A stretch of DNA of 64,000 nucleotides, taken from Clostridium sp. 1001275B_160808_H3 (GTDB taxonomy: Bacteria > Bacillota > Clostridia > Clostridiales > Clostridiaceae). Under the pieces are notes generated by a model that worked only from the letters and a program-made list of their open reading frames with translations, did not search any database and was not told the origin of the DNA. Numbering within the stretch: position 1 is the first letter of the stretch; every line of letters begins with the position of its first letter. Location of the stretch: the NCBI RefSeq assembly GCF_015550425.1, contig NZ_JADNAT010000001.1, forward strand, positions 169,829 to 233,828. Reading direction: 5' to 3'. This document shows positions 1-8,832 of the stretch, one piece after another. A program made the translations under genes and the position numbers.

Positions 1-307
1 TATTTATCCCTTCTGATATCAATTGAATTAAATAAAGAATTATAATACTTTTTACCGAATGAATAGCCTCCACCTTATTATATGATATCGATATGAATAG
101 CAAGACTAATACTGATAGTATCATATGTACTCCATAATTTATTGGAAGACTTCTTATTATAAATACTGCAACTGAGAATATCAAACTAGATATTATCAAC
201 TTTTTTTTATCTATTTTCAATTGTGAAAAAATATAAATAGAAAACACAAAAAGAAATCCTTCTGGTAGTACCCTTAAGAAAAATTCTATTGGTTGTAATT
301 TTAACAT
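1..307 (-). CDS. Membrane protein, C-terminus cut by window edge
   Basis: The gene starts with ATG at 307 behind GGAGAG and runs off the left edge, so only about 102 N-terminal residues are visible. They begin MLKLQPIEFF and contain at least three hydrophobic segments separated by short basic loops, indicating an integral membrane protein. It lies 37 bases downstream of the DUF5317-type gene on the same strand, so the two are probably co-transcribed. I recall similar proteins beside GHKL sensor kinases in clostridia, but nothing visible here proves a sensory role. No function is assigned. Confidence 0.6.
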   Translation of the reverse strand, partial: MLKLQPIEFFLRVLPEGFLFVFSIYIFSQLKIDKKKLIISSLIFSVAVFIIRSLPINYGVHMILSVLVLLFISISYNKVEAIHSVKSIIILYLIQLISEGIN

Positions 308-344
308 GACTTCTCTCCTTCTTATAAGCTCTTTAATTAAATAA

Positions 345-896
345 TTAACTTATTTTCTCTTTTGATATATTTAATTGTTTTACTACATTATAAATTATAA
401 TAAATACATAAACTCTAATAAAAATATCACCTATGCTAAGAACGCTATAACCAAGATCAAATATATCCGTTAAAGGCTTTAGCTTAGTACTTGAATCACC
501 TAATATATGTATATCATTTACTTTATCAAAGGCTTCTATTTTTGCATATCCAGTAAAAAAAGATAGTGTTGGAAAAACTGGCATAAATCCATTATTAGCA
601 GATATGGCTATATCATTTAATAATCCTCCAATAATAACAAATATAGAACCTATTATAGCTGATATGTATTGCCTATATTTAAATATCATTGGTAAATATG
701 AACATAAATATAAGGCTTTTAATATTCCTACATTATTTATTACTACGTAATTGTCCATAAAAATATTAACTTGTATAATCAAATATACAAATTCCATAAA
801 TAGTACCGGATATATTGTCCAACTTTTAAATAAAGGCTTTATTTTTAATTTTTTTATTTTACAAAATATTAAAGAAATTAATATTGTTTCAATCAT
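345..896 (-). CDS. DUF5317-type membrane protein
   Basis: 183 residues with four to five hydrophobic segments. The middle carries the family-like pattern of an Asn-Gly-Phe-Met-Pro loop (NNGFMPVFPT), then a TKLKPLTDIFDLGY stretch and a final SIGDIFIRVYVF membrane segment, which matches my memory of DUF5317 proteins. The function of that family is unknown. The ATG at 896 follows AAAGGGC. Its immediate downstream neighbour is another membrane protein, so the pair may be one transcription unit. Confidence 0.6.
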   Translation of the reverse strand: MIETILISLIFCKIKKLKIKPLFKSWTIYPVLFMEFVYLIIQVNIFMDNYVVINNVGILKALYLCSYLPMIFKYRQYISAIIGSIFVIIGGLLNDIAISANNGFMPVFPTLSFFTGYAKIEAFDKVNDIHILGDSSTKLKPLTDIFDLGYSVLSIGDIFIRVYVFIIIYNVVKQLNISKEKIS

Positions 897-1074
897 AAAA
901 TGCCCTTTCGATTATTATTATTTAGTAGTCTATTAAAAAAATATATCTTTAGTATGATTACATAATAATTATACTATCACCTGTTATTCTTTTCCATAGT
1001 TTTTTTCTAATTAAAACGTTTTTTTTGATATTTTTCCCAATATTTTGTTTTTTCTGATTAATTTTATTAGAATA

Positions 1075-1099
1075 AAAGGGAAACTTACCGTTTCCCTTT
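1075..1099 (-). terminator. Terminator of the hyd operon
   Basis: A perfect 10-bp stem (AAAGGGAAAC / GTTTCCCTTT) with a 5-base loop is followed on the minus strand by TTTTATTC. It sits 66 bases past the hydA stop codon, as expected for the end of hydCBA. Confidence 0.8.
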
Positions 1100-1128
1100 A
1101 TATTGTATAATTAATTCTTAATACATTT

Positions 1129-1152
1129 TATAATATAGTTAACTATATTATA
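1129..1152. repeat. 24-bp perfect palindrome
   Basis: A 24-base sequence identical to its own reverse complement, centred on GTTAAC at 1140/1141, lies between the hydA stop (1165) and its terminator. It has no loop, so it is more like a protein-binding site or a dimerising RNA element than a terminator. Nothing identifies a binding protein. Confidence 0.6.
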
Positions 1153-1164
1153 TCTATCATTTAA

Positions 1165-2892
1165 TTAGTTCTTTTTATAATTAATGTGTAAAATATGATG
1201 AGCAATATAACTATTTGGTTTTTGTAAATAATCCTTATATAACTTTTGTATCATAGGGTTTTCATGAGATTTTCTGATAATTTTATTTTTATCTTCGTTA
1301 TATATTGCATTCATTCTCTTTTTCAATATATCTCTATTGGACTTTATAAAAGGTTGTCCTCCTCCATCAATACATCCTCCAGGACACGCCATTACCTCTA
1401 TAAAATGATATTTTGAATTTCCATCTTTAATTTCATCCATTATTTTTTTTGCATTTCCTAATGAGCTAATAACTGCTATATTAATTTCTTTTCCATTTAG
1501 GTCTATCTTAGCCTCTTTAATTCCTTCTAACCCTCTAACATTTTCAAAGTCAATTTGTTTTAATTCCTGACCAGTTATCCATTCATAAGCAGTTCTAAGT
1601 GCAGCTTCCATTACCCCTCCACTAGTTCCAAAAATAGTACCTGCTCCACTTGACATTCCTAAAGGATTATCAAATTCTGAATCCTTTAAATTAACTATAT
1701 CTATTCCAGCCTCTTTTATAATTTTAGCAAGTTCTCTTGTAGTTATTACTAAATCTACATCTTTTATACCATCAATGCCTTTCATTTCTGCTCTGTTTGC
1801 CTCATGTTTTTTAGCTATACATGGCATTATAGATACTACAGTTAAATTTTCTCTTTTTACAGACAACTCTTGAGGAAGATAATTTTTAGCTATAGCTCCA
1901 AACATTTGTTGAGGCGATTTACAGCTAGATACCAGATTAATATTTTCATAATAATTAGTTTCAGCATAATTTACCCAAGCTGGACAGCAACTAGTTATAA
2001 GTGGTAAGTTTTCTCCCAAAGTAATTCTTTCAATAAATTCATTAGCTTCCTCCATTATAGTTAAATCAGCGGCAAAATTAGTATCAAAAACAGAATCAAA
2101 AGATAATAATTTCAGTGCAGTTACAATTTTTCCTGTTGATAATTTACCAGGCTCTAGCCCAAATTCTTCTGCAAGTGCATATCTAACTGCTGGTGCAATT
2201 TGAGATATAACATATTTATTATTATCATCTAAAACTTCCCATATTTTTTTATAATCACTTTTTTCTCTTAATGCTCCTGTAGGACAAACTGCTACACATT
2301 GTCCACAATAAGTACAGTTTGTATCCTTTATCGAATCATTTGAAAATGTTGATACATTGGTTTCAAATCCTCTATTAGCTATTGTTATTGCATGTACCTT
2401 TTGTATATCATTACAAGCAGTTACACATCTTCTGCATAAGATACACTTTTCTCTATCTCTAATAAATCCATCAGAAATATCTAGGTCAAATTTTACCTTT
2501 TCGCCTTCATACTTATTTTCATCTATTCCTAAATCAGAAGCTAATTTTTGCAACTCACAATTCATATTCTTATCACAATTTAAACAATCTTTAGGATGAT
2601 TTGATAATAATAACTCTACTATAGTTTTTCTTGCTCTAATTGCTTTTAATGAATTAGTTTTTATAGACATTCCTTCTCTTACTTCAGTTGCACATGCTGG
2701 TACTAATCCATCCCAACCTTCAACTTCAACAACACATACTCTACAAGTTCCCTTACAGTTTCTTGTTTTCCCATCTACCATATACATATGACATAATGTT
2801 GGTAAATTTATATTAAGTTTTTTTGCAGCATCTAAGATACTAGTTCCTTTTTCTACTTCTATATTAACTCCATTTATCTTAGCATTAACCAT
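1165..2892 (-). CDS. hydA: [FeFe]-hydrogenase catalytic subunit HydA
   Basis: 575 residues. An N-terminal plant-type [2Fe-2S] domain has Cys34, 46, 50, 53 and 67. It is followed by the His-ligated cluster motif HPKDCLNC, two [4Fe-4S] ferredoxin motifs (CILCRRCVTAC and CTYCGQCVAVCP) and the H-cluster domain with TSCCPAW, MPCIAKKHE and MACPGGCIDGGGQP. The C-terminal RKSHENP...LHINY tail is the small-subunit-like domain. The protein reduces protons or oxidises H2 in the cytoplasm. Being last in hydC-hydB-hydA, directly abutting hydB, it is the catalytic subunit of a trimeric NADH/ferredoxin-linked enzyme. Electron bifurcation is known for such trimers and inferred here. Confidence 0.95.
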   Translation of the reverse strand: MVNAKINGVNIEVEKGTSILDAAKKLNINLPTLCHMYMVDGKTRNCKGTCRVCVVEVEGWDGLVPACATEVREGMSIKTNSLKAIRARKTIVELLLSNHPKDCLNCDKNMNCELQKLASDLGIDENKYEGEKVKFDLDISDGFIRDREKCILCRRCVTACNDIQKVHAITIANRGFETNVSTFSNDSIKDTNCTYCGQCVAVCPTGALREKSDYKKIWEVLDDNNKYVISQIAPAVRYALAEEFGLEPGKLSTGKIVTALKLLSFDSVFDTNFAADLTIMEEANEFIERITLGENLPLITSCCPAWVNYAETNYYENINLVSSCKSPQQMFGAIAKNYLPQELSVKRENLTVVSIMPCIAKKHEANRAEMKGIDGIKDVDLVITTRELAKIIKEAGIDIVNLKDSEFDNPLGMSSGAGTIFGTSGGVMEAALRTAYEWITGQELKQIDFENVRGLEGIKEAKIDLNGKEINIAVISSLGNAKKIMDEIKDGNSKYHFIEVMACPGGCIDGGGQPFIKSNRDILKKRMNAIYNEDKNKIIRKSHENPMIQKLYKDYLQKPNSYIAHHILHINYKKN

Positions 2893-4797
2893 TTAAACTT
2901 CCCCTCCTAAGCTAGTTTTTATTATAGCTTTAGTTGGACATGCTTCGTAGCATAAACCACACCTTATGCACTTATCAATATCAATACTATGCTTTTCTCT
3001 AATCTTACCCTTAATAGCTAATACAGGACATGATCTTAAACACTTAGTACATCCAATACAACTATCTGTAACCTCATATTTAACTAATCCCTTACACACT
3101 CCTGCAGTACATTTTTTATTTATTACATGATCTTTATATTCATTATTAAAGAACTTTAAGGTACTTAATACTGGATTTGGTGCTGATTCTCCAAGTCCAC
3201 AAAGAGAAGCATCCTTTACAACTTCACATAGTTCCTTCATTTTTTCTAAATCTTCTTCTTTTGCAGTTCCATCAGTAATTTTCTTTAGCAATTCTAATAT
3301 TCTTTTATTTCCTATTCTACAAGGAGTACATTTACCACAAGATTCATCAACACTAAATTCTAGATAAAACTTAGCTATATCAACCATGCAGTTATCTTCA
3401 TCCATTACTATCATTCCACCTGATCCCATCATGGAACCTATTGATGTTAAAGTATCATATTCTATAGGTAAATCTAAATACTCTACTGGTATGCATCCAC
3501 CTGAAGGTCCTCCAGTTTGTATAGCCTTTAACGATTTATTATTGACAATTCCACCTCCTATTTCATAAATTATGTCTTTTAAAGGCATTCCCATTGGAAT
3601 TTCTACTAATCCTACATTATTAATATTCCCTGCTAACGCAAAAACCTTAGTTCCAGTAGACTTTTCTGCTCCTATTGAGCTATACCATTTAGCACCATTG
3701 TTAATTATTTGACTAATATTTGCAAAAGTTTCCACATTATTAACACAAGTTGGTCTTTGCCATAGTCCTTTTTCTGAAGTTCTTGGTGGCTTCATTGTAG
3801 GTTCTCCTCTTAATCCTTCAATTGAATGAATTAATGCTGTAGCTTCACCACAAACAAATGCTCCTGCTCCATACTTTATTTCAATGTCAAAATTAAATCC
3901 TGTATTTAAGATATTGTTTCCTAGAATTCCTATTTCTCTTGCTTGCTTTAATGCTATTTTTAATCTATGAACAGCTAAAGGATATTCTGCTCTTATATAA
4001 ATATAACCTTTGCTAGCTCCAATAGCATAACCACAAATAGCCATTGCTTCTAATACTGAATTTGGATCCCCCTCTAATATTGCTCTATCCATAAATGCTC
4101 CTGGATCACCTTCATCAGCGTTACAAATTACATATTTTATATCACCTTTTGCTCTTCTAGCAGCTTCCCACTTTCTCCCTGTTGGAAAGCCTCCGCCCCC
4201 TCTTCCTCTAAGGCCAGATTCACTTATTTCTTTTATAACATCCTCTTGAGTCATAGTTGATAGAGCTTTCCCAAGTGCTGTATAAGCCCCTCTTCCTAGA
4301 GCATCTTCCATATTTTCCGGATCTATAACTCCACAATTTTTTAATGCTATTTTTACTTGTTTTCTATAAAAAGGTATCTCTTCTTTTACCTTTATCCTTT
4401 CTTTAGTTTCTTCATTTTCATAAAGCAATCTTTCAACAACTGTGCCTTCAACAATATGACTTTCTACTATATCCTTAACATCTTCTTCAGTTACCTGTAT
4501 ATAAAACACCTTATCAGGCATAATTTCTATTACTGGTCCTTTTGCACAAAAGCCAAAGCATCCTGTCATTATTACCTTTACATCTTCTTGCAAATTTAAT
4601 CTTTCTATTTCTTCTTTAAATGCTTTAAATATATTATCAGAGTTTGAAGCTTTACATCCAGGTCCTCCACAAATCAATATATGCCTTTCTTTTATTTCAT
4701 CTTTATTAAATTTTTCTGGATTTTCTCTAACCTCTATTTTCTTTTTACATTCTTCATGCATCTTTAATAAATCATTATAAGTATTTATTCTATTCAT
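2893..4797 (-). CDS. hydB: Hydrogenase subunit HydB (NuoF-like, NADH/FMN)
   Basis: 634 residues, close to Thermotoga HydB. Domain order: an N-terminal thioredoxin-like [2Fe-2S] domain (CGGPGCKAS, then GCFGFCAKGP), a NuoF core with the NADH/FMN glycine-rich segment GRGGGGFPTGRKWE near residue 200, the [4Fe-4S] motif SCGKCTPCR, and a C-terminal pair of [4Fe-4S] motifs (CIGCTKCLRSCP, CIRCGLCYEACP). It is the NADH-oxidising, electron-distributing subunit of the hydrogenase. The stop is immediately followed by hydA, and one base separates it from hydC, so translation is probably coupled. Confidence 0.95.
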   Translation of the reverse strand: MNRINTYNDLLKMHEECKKKIEVRENPEKFNKDEIKERHILICGGPGCKASNSDNIFKAFKEEIERLNLQEDVKVIMTGCFGFCAKGPVIEIMPDKVFYIQVTEEDVKDIVESHIVEGTVVERLLYENEETKERIKVKEEIPFYRKQVKIALKNCGVIDPENMEDALGRGAYTALGKALSTMTQEDVIKEISESGLRGRGGGGFPTGRKWEAARRAKGDIKYVICNADEGDPGAFMDRAILEGDPNSVLEAMAICGYAIGASKGYIYIRAEYPLAVHRLKIALKQAREIGILGNNILNTGFNFDIEIKYGAGAFVCGEATALIHSIEGLRGEPTMKPPRTSEKGLWQRPTCVNNVETFANISQIINNGAKWYSSIGAEKSTGTKVFALAGNINNVGLVEIPMGMPLKDIIYEIGGGIVNNKSLKAIQTGGPSGGCIPVEYLDLPIEYDTLTSIGSMMGSGGMIVMDEDNCMVDIAKFYLEFSVDESCGKCTPCRIGNKRILELLKKITDGTAKEEDLEKMKELCEVVKDASLCGLGESAPNPVLSTLKFFNNEYKDHVINKKCTAGVCKGLVKYEVTDSCIGCTKCLRSCPVLAIKGKIREKHSIDIDKCIRCGLCYEACPTKAIIKTSLGGEV

Positions 4798-4798
4798 A

Positions 4799-5275
4799 TT
4801 AACCTTGCTCCCTTAAATTATTTATTAATTCATTTACTTGAGGCTTAGTAAAATATCCATAAACTTTATCATTCACAAGCACAACTGGTGCTATAGCACA
4901 TGAACCAACGCATCTCAATGTATCTAGAGTAAATAGTCCATCCTCCGTTGTTTCACCTTCTTTTATTCCTAGAATCTTTTTAAAATCCTCTAGTATATCG
5001 CAGGCTCCTCTAACAAAGCAAGCTGTCCCAGTACATACACTTATAACATATTTACCTTTTGGCTCTGTAGAAAAATATGAATAAAAAGTTATTACACCAT
5101 ACACCTTAGATACTGGCATATTTAGTCTATCAGCTATATACTCCTGTACCTCTCTTCCTAAATATCCATATAATCCTTGTGCATGATGCAATACTGCAAT
5201 TAAGGAACTTTCATCATCGTTTCCTTCACTGATGAATGATTCCAATTCTTTAAATTTACCACATTTGTCTCTCAA
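4799..5275 (-). CDS. hydC: Hydrogenase subunit HydC (NuoE-like)
   Basis: About 158 residues of the thioredoxin-like NuoE family, with [2Fe-2S] cysteines in SVCTGTACFVRG and LRCVGSCAIAP. It transfers electrons within the HydABC complex. The frame stays open to another TTG at 5305. I choose the TTG at 5275 (MRDKCGKF) because GGGGGAG lies five bases upstream, whereas the 5305 start has no visible ribosome binding site. It is the first gene of hydCBA. Its promoter must lie between 5306 and the luxS terminator; I saw no convincing Rex operator there. Confidence 0.9.
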   Translation of the reverse strand: MRDKCGKFKELESFISEGNDDESSLIAVLHHAQGLYGYLGREVQEYIADRLNMPVSKVYGVITFYSYFSTEPKGKYVISVCTGTACFVRGACDILEDFKKILGIKEGETTEDGLFTLDTLRCVGSCAIAPVVLVNDKVYGYFTKPQVNELINNLREQG

Positions 5276-5438
5276 ATTATCTCCCCCATTTTGTAATAAT
5301 TTCAATTTTCAAAATTTTCCAATAATTAAATGTTAGCATACTTATATTTATTTTTAAACATATATAAGATTACTTATCATAATTTATTTTATTAATTATT
5401 AGAACTTAAAATTCTTATACTTTCTTTCTAATTAAAAA

Positions 5439-5473
5439 AGTTGTATTCTAATTTTTTATATTAGAATACAACT
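5439..5473 (-). terminator. Terminator downstream of luxS
   Basis: A perfect 14-bp stem (5439-5452 with 5460-5473) and 7-base loop is followed on the minus strand by TTTTTTAAT. It separates the metF-luxS transcript from the hyd promoter. Confidence 0.85.
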
Positions 5474-5558
5474 CTTATATCTTATAGTATATTTTTATTC
5501 ATAAATAAATCACTATATGTCTTATATTTAAATTCCACTTATAAGACACATATAACCT

Positions 5559-6017
5559 TTATCTTTCTCCATATATATTCAATGAAAAACCTTTTTCTAA
5601 AGCTTCTTTTGCATATTCCTTTGCTCCAAATAATGATAAATCTCTGTAATTTCCACATTGAATTTCATTAGCTGCTGGTATTTCTGTTGCATTTAAAACT
5701 TCTCTTAATGATAATTCTAATGCTTCTTTTATTTCAGAAGCTTCTCTATCTCCCCATATACTTAAATAAAAGCCTGTTCTACATCCCATTGGAGATAAAT
5801 CTATTATTCCTTCCAATCTACCTCTTAACTCATGTGCTAAAATATGCTCTAATCCATGCATAGCTGCAGTTCCAAAAGCCTCTTTGTTTGGCTGTAAAAA
5901 CCTGATATCAAACTTTGTTACATTATCTCCTTTTTCACCTGTTAATAAACAACACTTTCTTATATAAGGTGCTTTAACTATTCTGTGATCTAATTCAAAA
6001 CTCTCCACTTTTTCCAT
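5559..6017 (-). CDS. luxS: S-ribosylhomocysteine lyase LuxS
   Basis: 152 residues, standard family length. The metal-binding HGLEH motif near residue 53 and the GCRTGFYL segment with the catalytic Cys are intact. LuxS cleaves S-ribosylhomocysteine to homocysteine and DPD, the precursor of autoinducer-2, in the activated methyl cycle. The ATG follows GGAGG. It lies 60 bases downstream of metF with no terminator seen between them, so it probably shares the SAM-I riboswitch-controlled transcript, linking methionine synthesis and AI-2 output. Confidence 0.95.
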   Translation of the reverse strand: MEKVESFELDHRIVKAPYIRKCCLLTGEKGDNVTKFDIRFLQPNKEAFGTAAMHGLEHILAHELRGRLEGIIDLSPMGCRTGFYLSIWGDREASEIKEALELSLREVLNATEIPAANEIQCGNYRDLSLFGAKEYAKEALEKGFSLNIYGER

Positions 6018-6077
6018 TTTCTTTCCTCCATATAACCATATTATTTATATTTAATATTATCCTAATTAATATATTAA

Positions 6078-6971
6078 CTAATTTATTACTCCTTCACAAT
6101 TATTTATAGTATCTAATATAGAAAATATACTTGTACTTATTCTTTTAGCAACATATGAATTATTCATGGTATATAAATGAATTCCATCTACTCCACTTGA
6201 TATCAAATCTATTATTTGCTCTGTGGCATATGCAATTCCAGCATCTCTTAATGCTTCAGGCTTAAATTCATATTTATTCATTATTTTAATAAATTTCTTT
6301 GGCAACTTAGCTCCACATAATGAAACTATTCTATTTATTTGCTTAGTATTTATAACAGGCATTATTCCAGCTTGTATTGGAACATCTATATTATATTTAT
6401 CTTTTTCTTCTAAAAATCTATAAAAGTACTCATTGTCAAAAAATAATTGAGAAATTAAATGTGTAGCACCTGCCTCTTGCTTTTTCTTTAGATTAATCAA
6501 ATCATCTTCTATACTTATACTATCTAAATGCCTTTCTGGATAACATGCAGCAACTATATTAAAATTATCTCTTTGTTTTATATGCTTTATAAGATCACTT
6601 GCATGTTCAAATTCATTATTTCCATTATAATCTGAAGGTATATCACCTCTTAAAGCTAATATATTTTCTATTCCTGATTGCTTTAGATTATCTAATATAG
6701 TATTTACTTGATTCTTATTTGAGTGTACACATGTTAAATGAGCTAATGGCTCTATTTTATATTTATTCTTTATTATTGATGAAATTTCACATGTCATATT
6801 CTTAGATAAGCTTCCACCTGCCCCATAGGTTACGCTTATAAAATCTGGTTTTAAATCCTTTAATTCCTCTAAAGTATTATAAATAGTATCAATTTTTGAT
6901 TCTTGCTTTGGTGGAAATATCTCAAATGAAAAAACCACCTCTTTTTTATCAAACAAATTCTTAATATTCAT
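6078..6971 (-). CDS. metF: Methylenetetrahydrofolate reductase MetF
   Basis: 297 residues from the ATG at 6971 (MNIKNLFDKK). Family hallmarks are FSFEIFPPK near residue 14, SVTYGAGG, a LALRGDIP motif and the AACYPERH motif. It reduces 5,10-methylene-THF to 5-methyl-THF with bound FAD, supplying methyl groups for methionine. The reading frame is open to 7031, but that upstream ATG falls within the poly-T tail of the riboswitch terminator. The 6971 ATG has AAGGGGGG five bases upstream and is the better start. Expression should drop when SAM is high. Confidence 0.93.
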   Translation of the reverse strand: MNIKNLFDKKEVVFSFEIFPPKQESKIDTIYNTLEELKDLKPDFISVTYGAGGSLSKNMTCEISSIIKNKYKIEPLAHLTCVHSNKNQVNTILDNLKQSGIENILALRGDIPSDYNGNNEFEHASDLIKHIKQRDNFNIVAACYPERHLDSISIEDDLINLKKKQEAGATHLISQLFFDNEYFYRFLEEKDKYNIDVPIQAGIMPVINTKQINRIVSLCGAKLPKKFIKIMNKYEFKPEALRDAGIAYATEQIIDLISSGVDGIHLYTMNNSYVAKRISTSIFSILDTINNCEGVIN

Positions 6972-7031
6972 TATAGCCCCCCTTTTCAATGGATAATTGA
7001 AAATATATTCACTTATATATTTTTTATACAT

Positions 7032-7210
7032 AAAAAATACCCAAAGGATAACCTTCAGGTATTGATATACAGCCCATGAATTACCCTTATCTAACAGGAA
7101 TTAGCACCACACAACAAGGCTACTATATAAATGAAAATCATTTATGATAATTAACCTACGTAGGTTGCTGGGTTTCTTAGGGCCAGTCCCTCCACCACTC
7201 TTGATAAGTT
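7032..7210 (-). promoter_or_regulatory. SAM-I (S-box) riboswitch with terminator
   Basis: On the minus strand, the aptamer from about 7208 to 7085 shows the P1 strands CTTATCAA / AGATAAG and the conserved core blocks GAGTGGTGGAGGGACTGGCC, AAACCCAGCAACC and GGTGCTAATTCC. It is followed by an intrinsic terminator (stem AATACC..AAGG / CCTT..GGTATT, 7036-7063) ending in TTTTTT. SAM binding should stabilise P1 and allow termination before metF. The family is very well characterised, and the match of core blocks is direct. Confidence 0.95.
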
Positions 7211-7265
7211 TCAATCTTATTTTTATATATTACAGTTTATTTACAAATATTTTTAAATATACATC

Positions 7266-7362
7266 AAAATTCACATATTTAAAATGTAAAATTTATATAT
7301 GTGAATTTTATTGCTTACTGAATTGTAGAATTAAATTCATAAAAAATATTATTTATGAATTT
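7266..7362 (-). terminator. Two AT-rich hairpins 3' of the acetyltransferase gene
   Basis: Two perfect inverted repeats lie downstream of the gene ending at 7378: an 11-bp stem at 7333-7343/7352-7362 and a 13-bp stem at 7266-7278/7297-7309. They probably end the acetyltransferase transcript before the SAM riboswitch promoter. Both are AT-rich and without a strong T-run, so the terminator call is tentative. Confidence 0.5.
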
Positions 7363-7377
7363 TCATATTTGCTTATT

Positions 7378-7911
7378 TTAACTTGCAAATTCATCTTTAA
7401 AAATTGCCATTAGTATTTCATCGTGATATTTTCCATTTCTATATACCTCTTTCTTTAGTATGCCTTCCTCTTTAAATCCAACCTTCTTATAACATGCTAT
7501 TGCTCTGGTATTAAAGGAAAAAACTTTAAGCTTTATCTTATTCATATTTACTTCTTCAAATATAAATTTTGTTAATACTTTTAACGAATCACTGCCATAT
7601 CCTTTGCTCCAATATTCCTTGTCCCCAATCATTATACCTATTACACAAGTTCTATTTTTTACATCACATTCATTAATGCTACATCCACCTATATATTTTC
7701 CTGTCTCTAAATCTTCAATTGCAAAATCATAAGTAAAATTAGAATTTGCTTTTCTACTTCTTACCCATTCCTCTTCTTGCCATTTAGTCATTGGAAATGG
7801 AATGTTAGAGTCTAAAAACTTTTTTACTTCTTCATCATTTATAAACTCCACTGCTCTTTCTATATCCTCTTCCTTATATGCTCTTAACCTTACTAATTTA
7901 CCAGTGTACAT
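7378..7911 (-). CDS. GNAT acetyltransferase, RimJ/RimL type
   Basis: 177 residues from ATG 7911 (MYTGKLVRLR), which has GGGGG upstream. An 18-codon extension to 7965 runs through low-complexity repeat sequence and is unlikely to be coding. The start GKLVRLRAYKEEDIE, the acetyl-CoA loop region GIMIGDKEYWSKGYGSDSL and the NTRAIACYKKVGFKEEG segment are typical of N-terminal/ribosomal-protein-type GNATs. The substrate cannot be told. It is monocistronic by appearance, with hairpins downstream and repeat-like DNA upstream. Confidence 0.85.
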   Translation of the reverse strand: MYTGKLVRLRAYKEEDIERAVEFINDEEVKKFLDSNIPFPMTKWQEEEWVRSRKANSNFTYDFAIEDLETGKYIGGCSINECDVKNRTCVIGIMIGDKEYWSKGYGSDSLKVLTKFIFEEVNMNKIKLKVFSFNTRAIACYKKVGFKEEGILKKEVYRNGKYHDEILMAIFKDEFAS

Positions 7912-7929
7912 GATAAAACCCCCTTTTTT

Positions 7930-8115
7930 AATGGATAATTGATAGTTTACAATAGACGATTGCAATGGAGAGTGGGCAGTTATAATTGATATTTGATAGT
8001 GAGCAATAGATAATTTATATTTGATAATTGATTATGAATGATTAATGAATTATGTAATAGCTTGAGTATGCCTATTGATTAAATTAAATTATATTATAAT
8101 TGATAATTTCTGAAT
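7930..8115. repeat. Degenerate ATAATTGAT-type intergenic repeat
   Basis: The gap between two genes is filled with imperfect reiterations of TGGATAATTGAT, TTTGATAGTGAGCAATAG and TTTGATAATTGAT. The same words recur at 50696-50828 and, less clearly, near 6990 and 43770. This looks like a decayed member of a small intergenic repeat family. No coding sequence is seen. Confidence 0.45.
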
Positions 8116-8179
8116 TTTCAAACTTTTATTTTGTTTAAGCCTATATTTTAATTAAGTGTTTATTATTAATTAAAATTTT

Positions 8180-8818
8180 TTAATCAACGTATAATATTAA
8201 TATAATAGGAAAACAAGTTAAGAAAAGAAGGCTCTTAAAAGAAGAAATATGTGTAGCAACTGCTCTTAATAGACAAGGAAATTTAAAAATATCTTTAAAC
8301 ATGTAAAGTATCTGATCACTTATTATTTGTTCCGTATCCATTTGGAGTTGACTATTCTTAATACCCTTTAAGAAAACTGTTGATATTCCATCATTGTTTT
8401 TTATATAATATGATTCAAATCGTGAATCCCCTGATTCAATACTTCTACTATTTACATTGTAATTCCATACTCTTATTTCATCAATCATATCGTCATAAAC
8501 ATAAAGAGTTATAATTAAATTATTATCATAAGATTTAATCGTCTTTAAAATGGACATTTTTTTATTATCTATATCTAATAAAAACTTATTAATTAATTTA
8601 CTTTCCTTTTCTAAGGTATTTGAAACATTTACAATATTATTATTTTCTGCTTCTAAAATCGTATAAGAACTTGGTAGTTCATAAATATCTTCTAACTCTT
8701 TATCTATAGATTTAAGCTTATACCCATTACTATTAAAATATAAAGATAGTGCTATAGAACAGCCAATAATTATTATTACTACTATTAAAGAATAAAAATA
8801 TTTTTTATTAATAATCAT
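8180..8818 (-). CDS. Hypothetical protein with N- and C-terminal membrane segments
   Basis: 212 residues. A hydrophobic segment at about residues 8-28 (YFYSLIVVIIIIGCSIALSL) is followed by a probably extracytoplasmic, charged domain and a second hydrophobic stretch at the very C-terminus (LLFLTCFPIILILYV). I recognise no family. It lies 14 bases after the broken secreted-protein gene, so the two were probably one unit. A frameshift near the C-terminus was considered, but the hydrophobic tail is coherent in this frame. Confidence 0.6.
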   Translation of the reverse strand: MIINKKYFYSLIVVIIIIGCSIALSLYFNSNGYKLKSIDKELEDIYELPSSYTILEAENNNIVNVSNTLEKESKLINKFLLDIDNKKMSILKTIKSYDNNLIITLYVYDDMIDEIRVWNYNVNSRSIESGDSRFESYYIKNNDGISTVFLKGIKNSQLQMDTEQIISDQILYMFKDIFKFPCLLRAVATHISSFKSLLFLTCFPIILILYVD

Positions 8819-8832
8819 TGATACTTATACTC

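Noticed and set aside
751..936. 61-codon plus-strand reading frame
   Set aside because: Mostly antisense to the DUF5317-type gene with no start signals.
5306..5438. Possible Rex operator for hydCBA
   Set aside because: No TTGTTAA-type inverted repeat found on reading both strands.
7144..7413. 89-codon plus-strand reading frame
   Set aside because: It lies over the SAM-I riboswitch and the end of the acetyltransferase gene on the other strand; no ribosome binding site.
8180..8300. Frameshift at the C-terminal end of the hypothetical membrane protein
   Set aside because: The last 30 residues form a coherent hydrophobic helix in the same frame, so there is no need for a shift.
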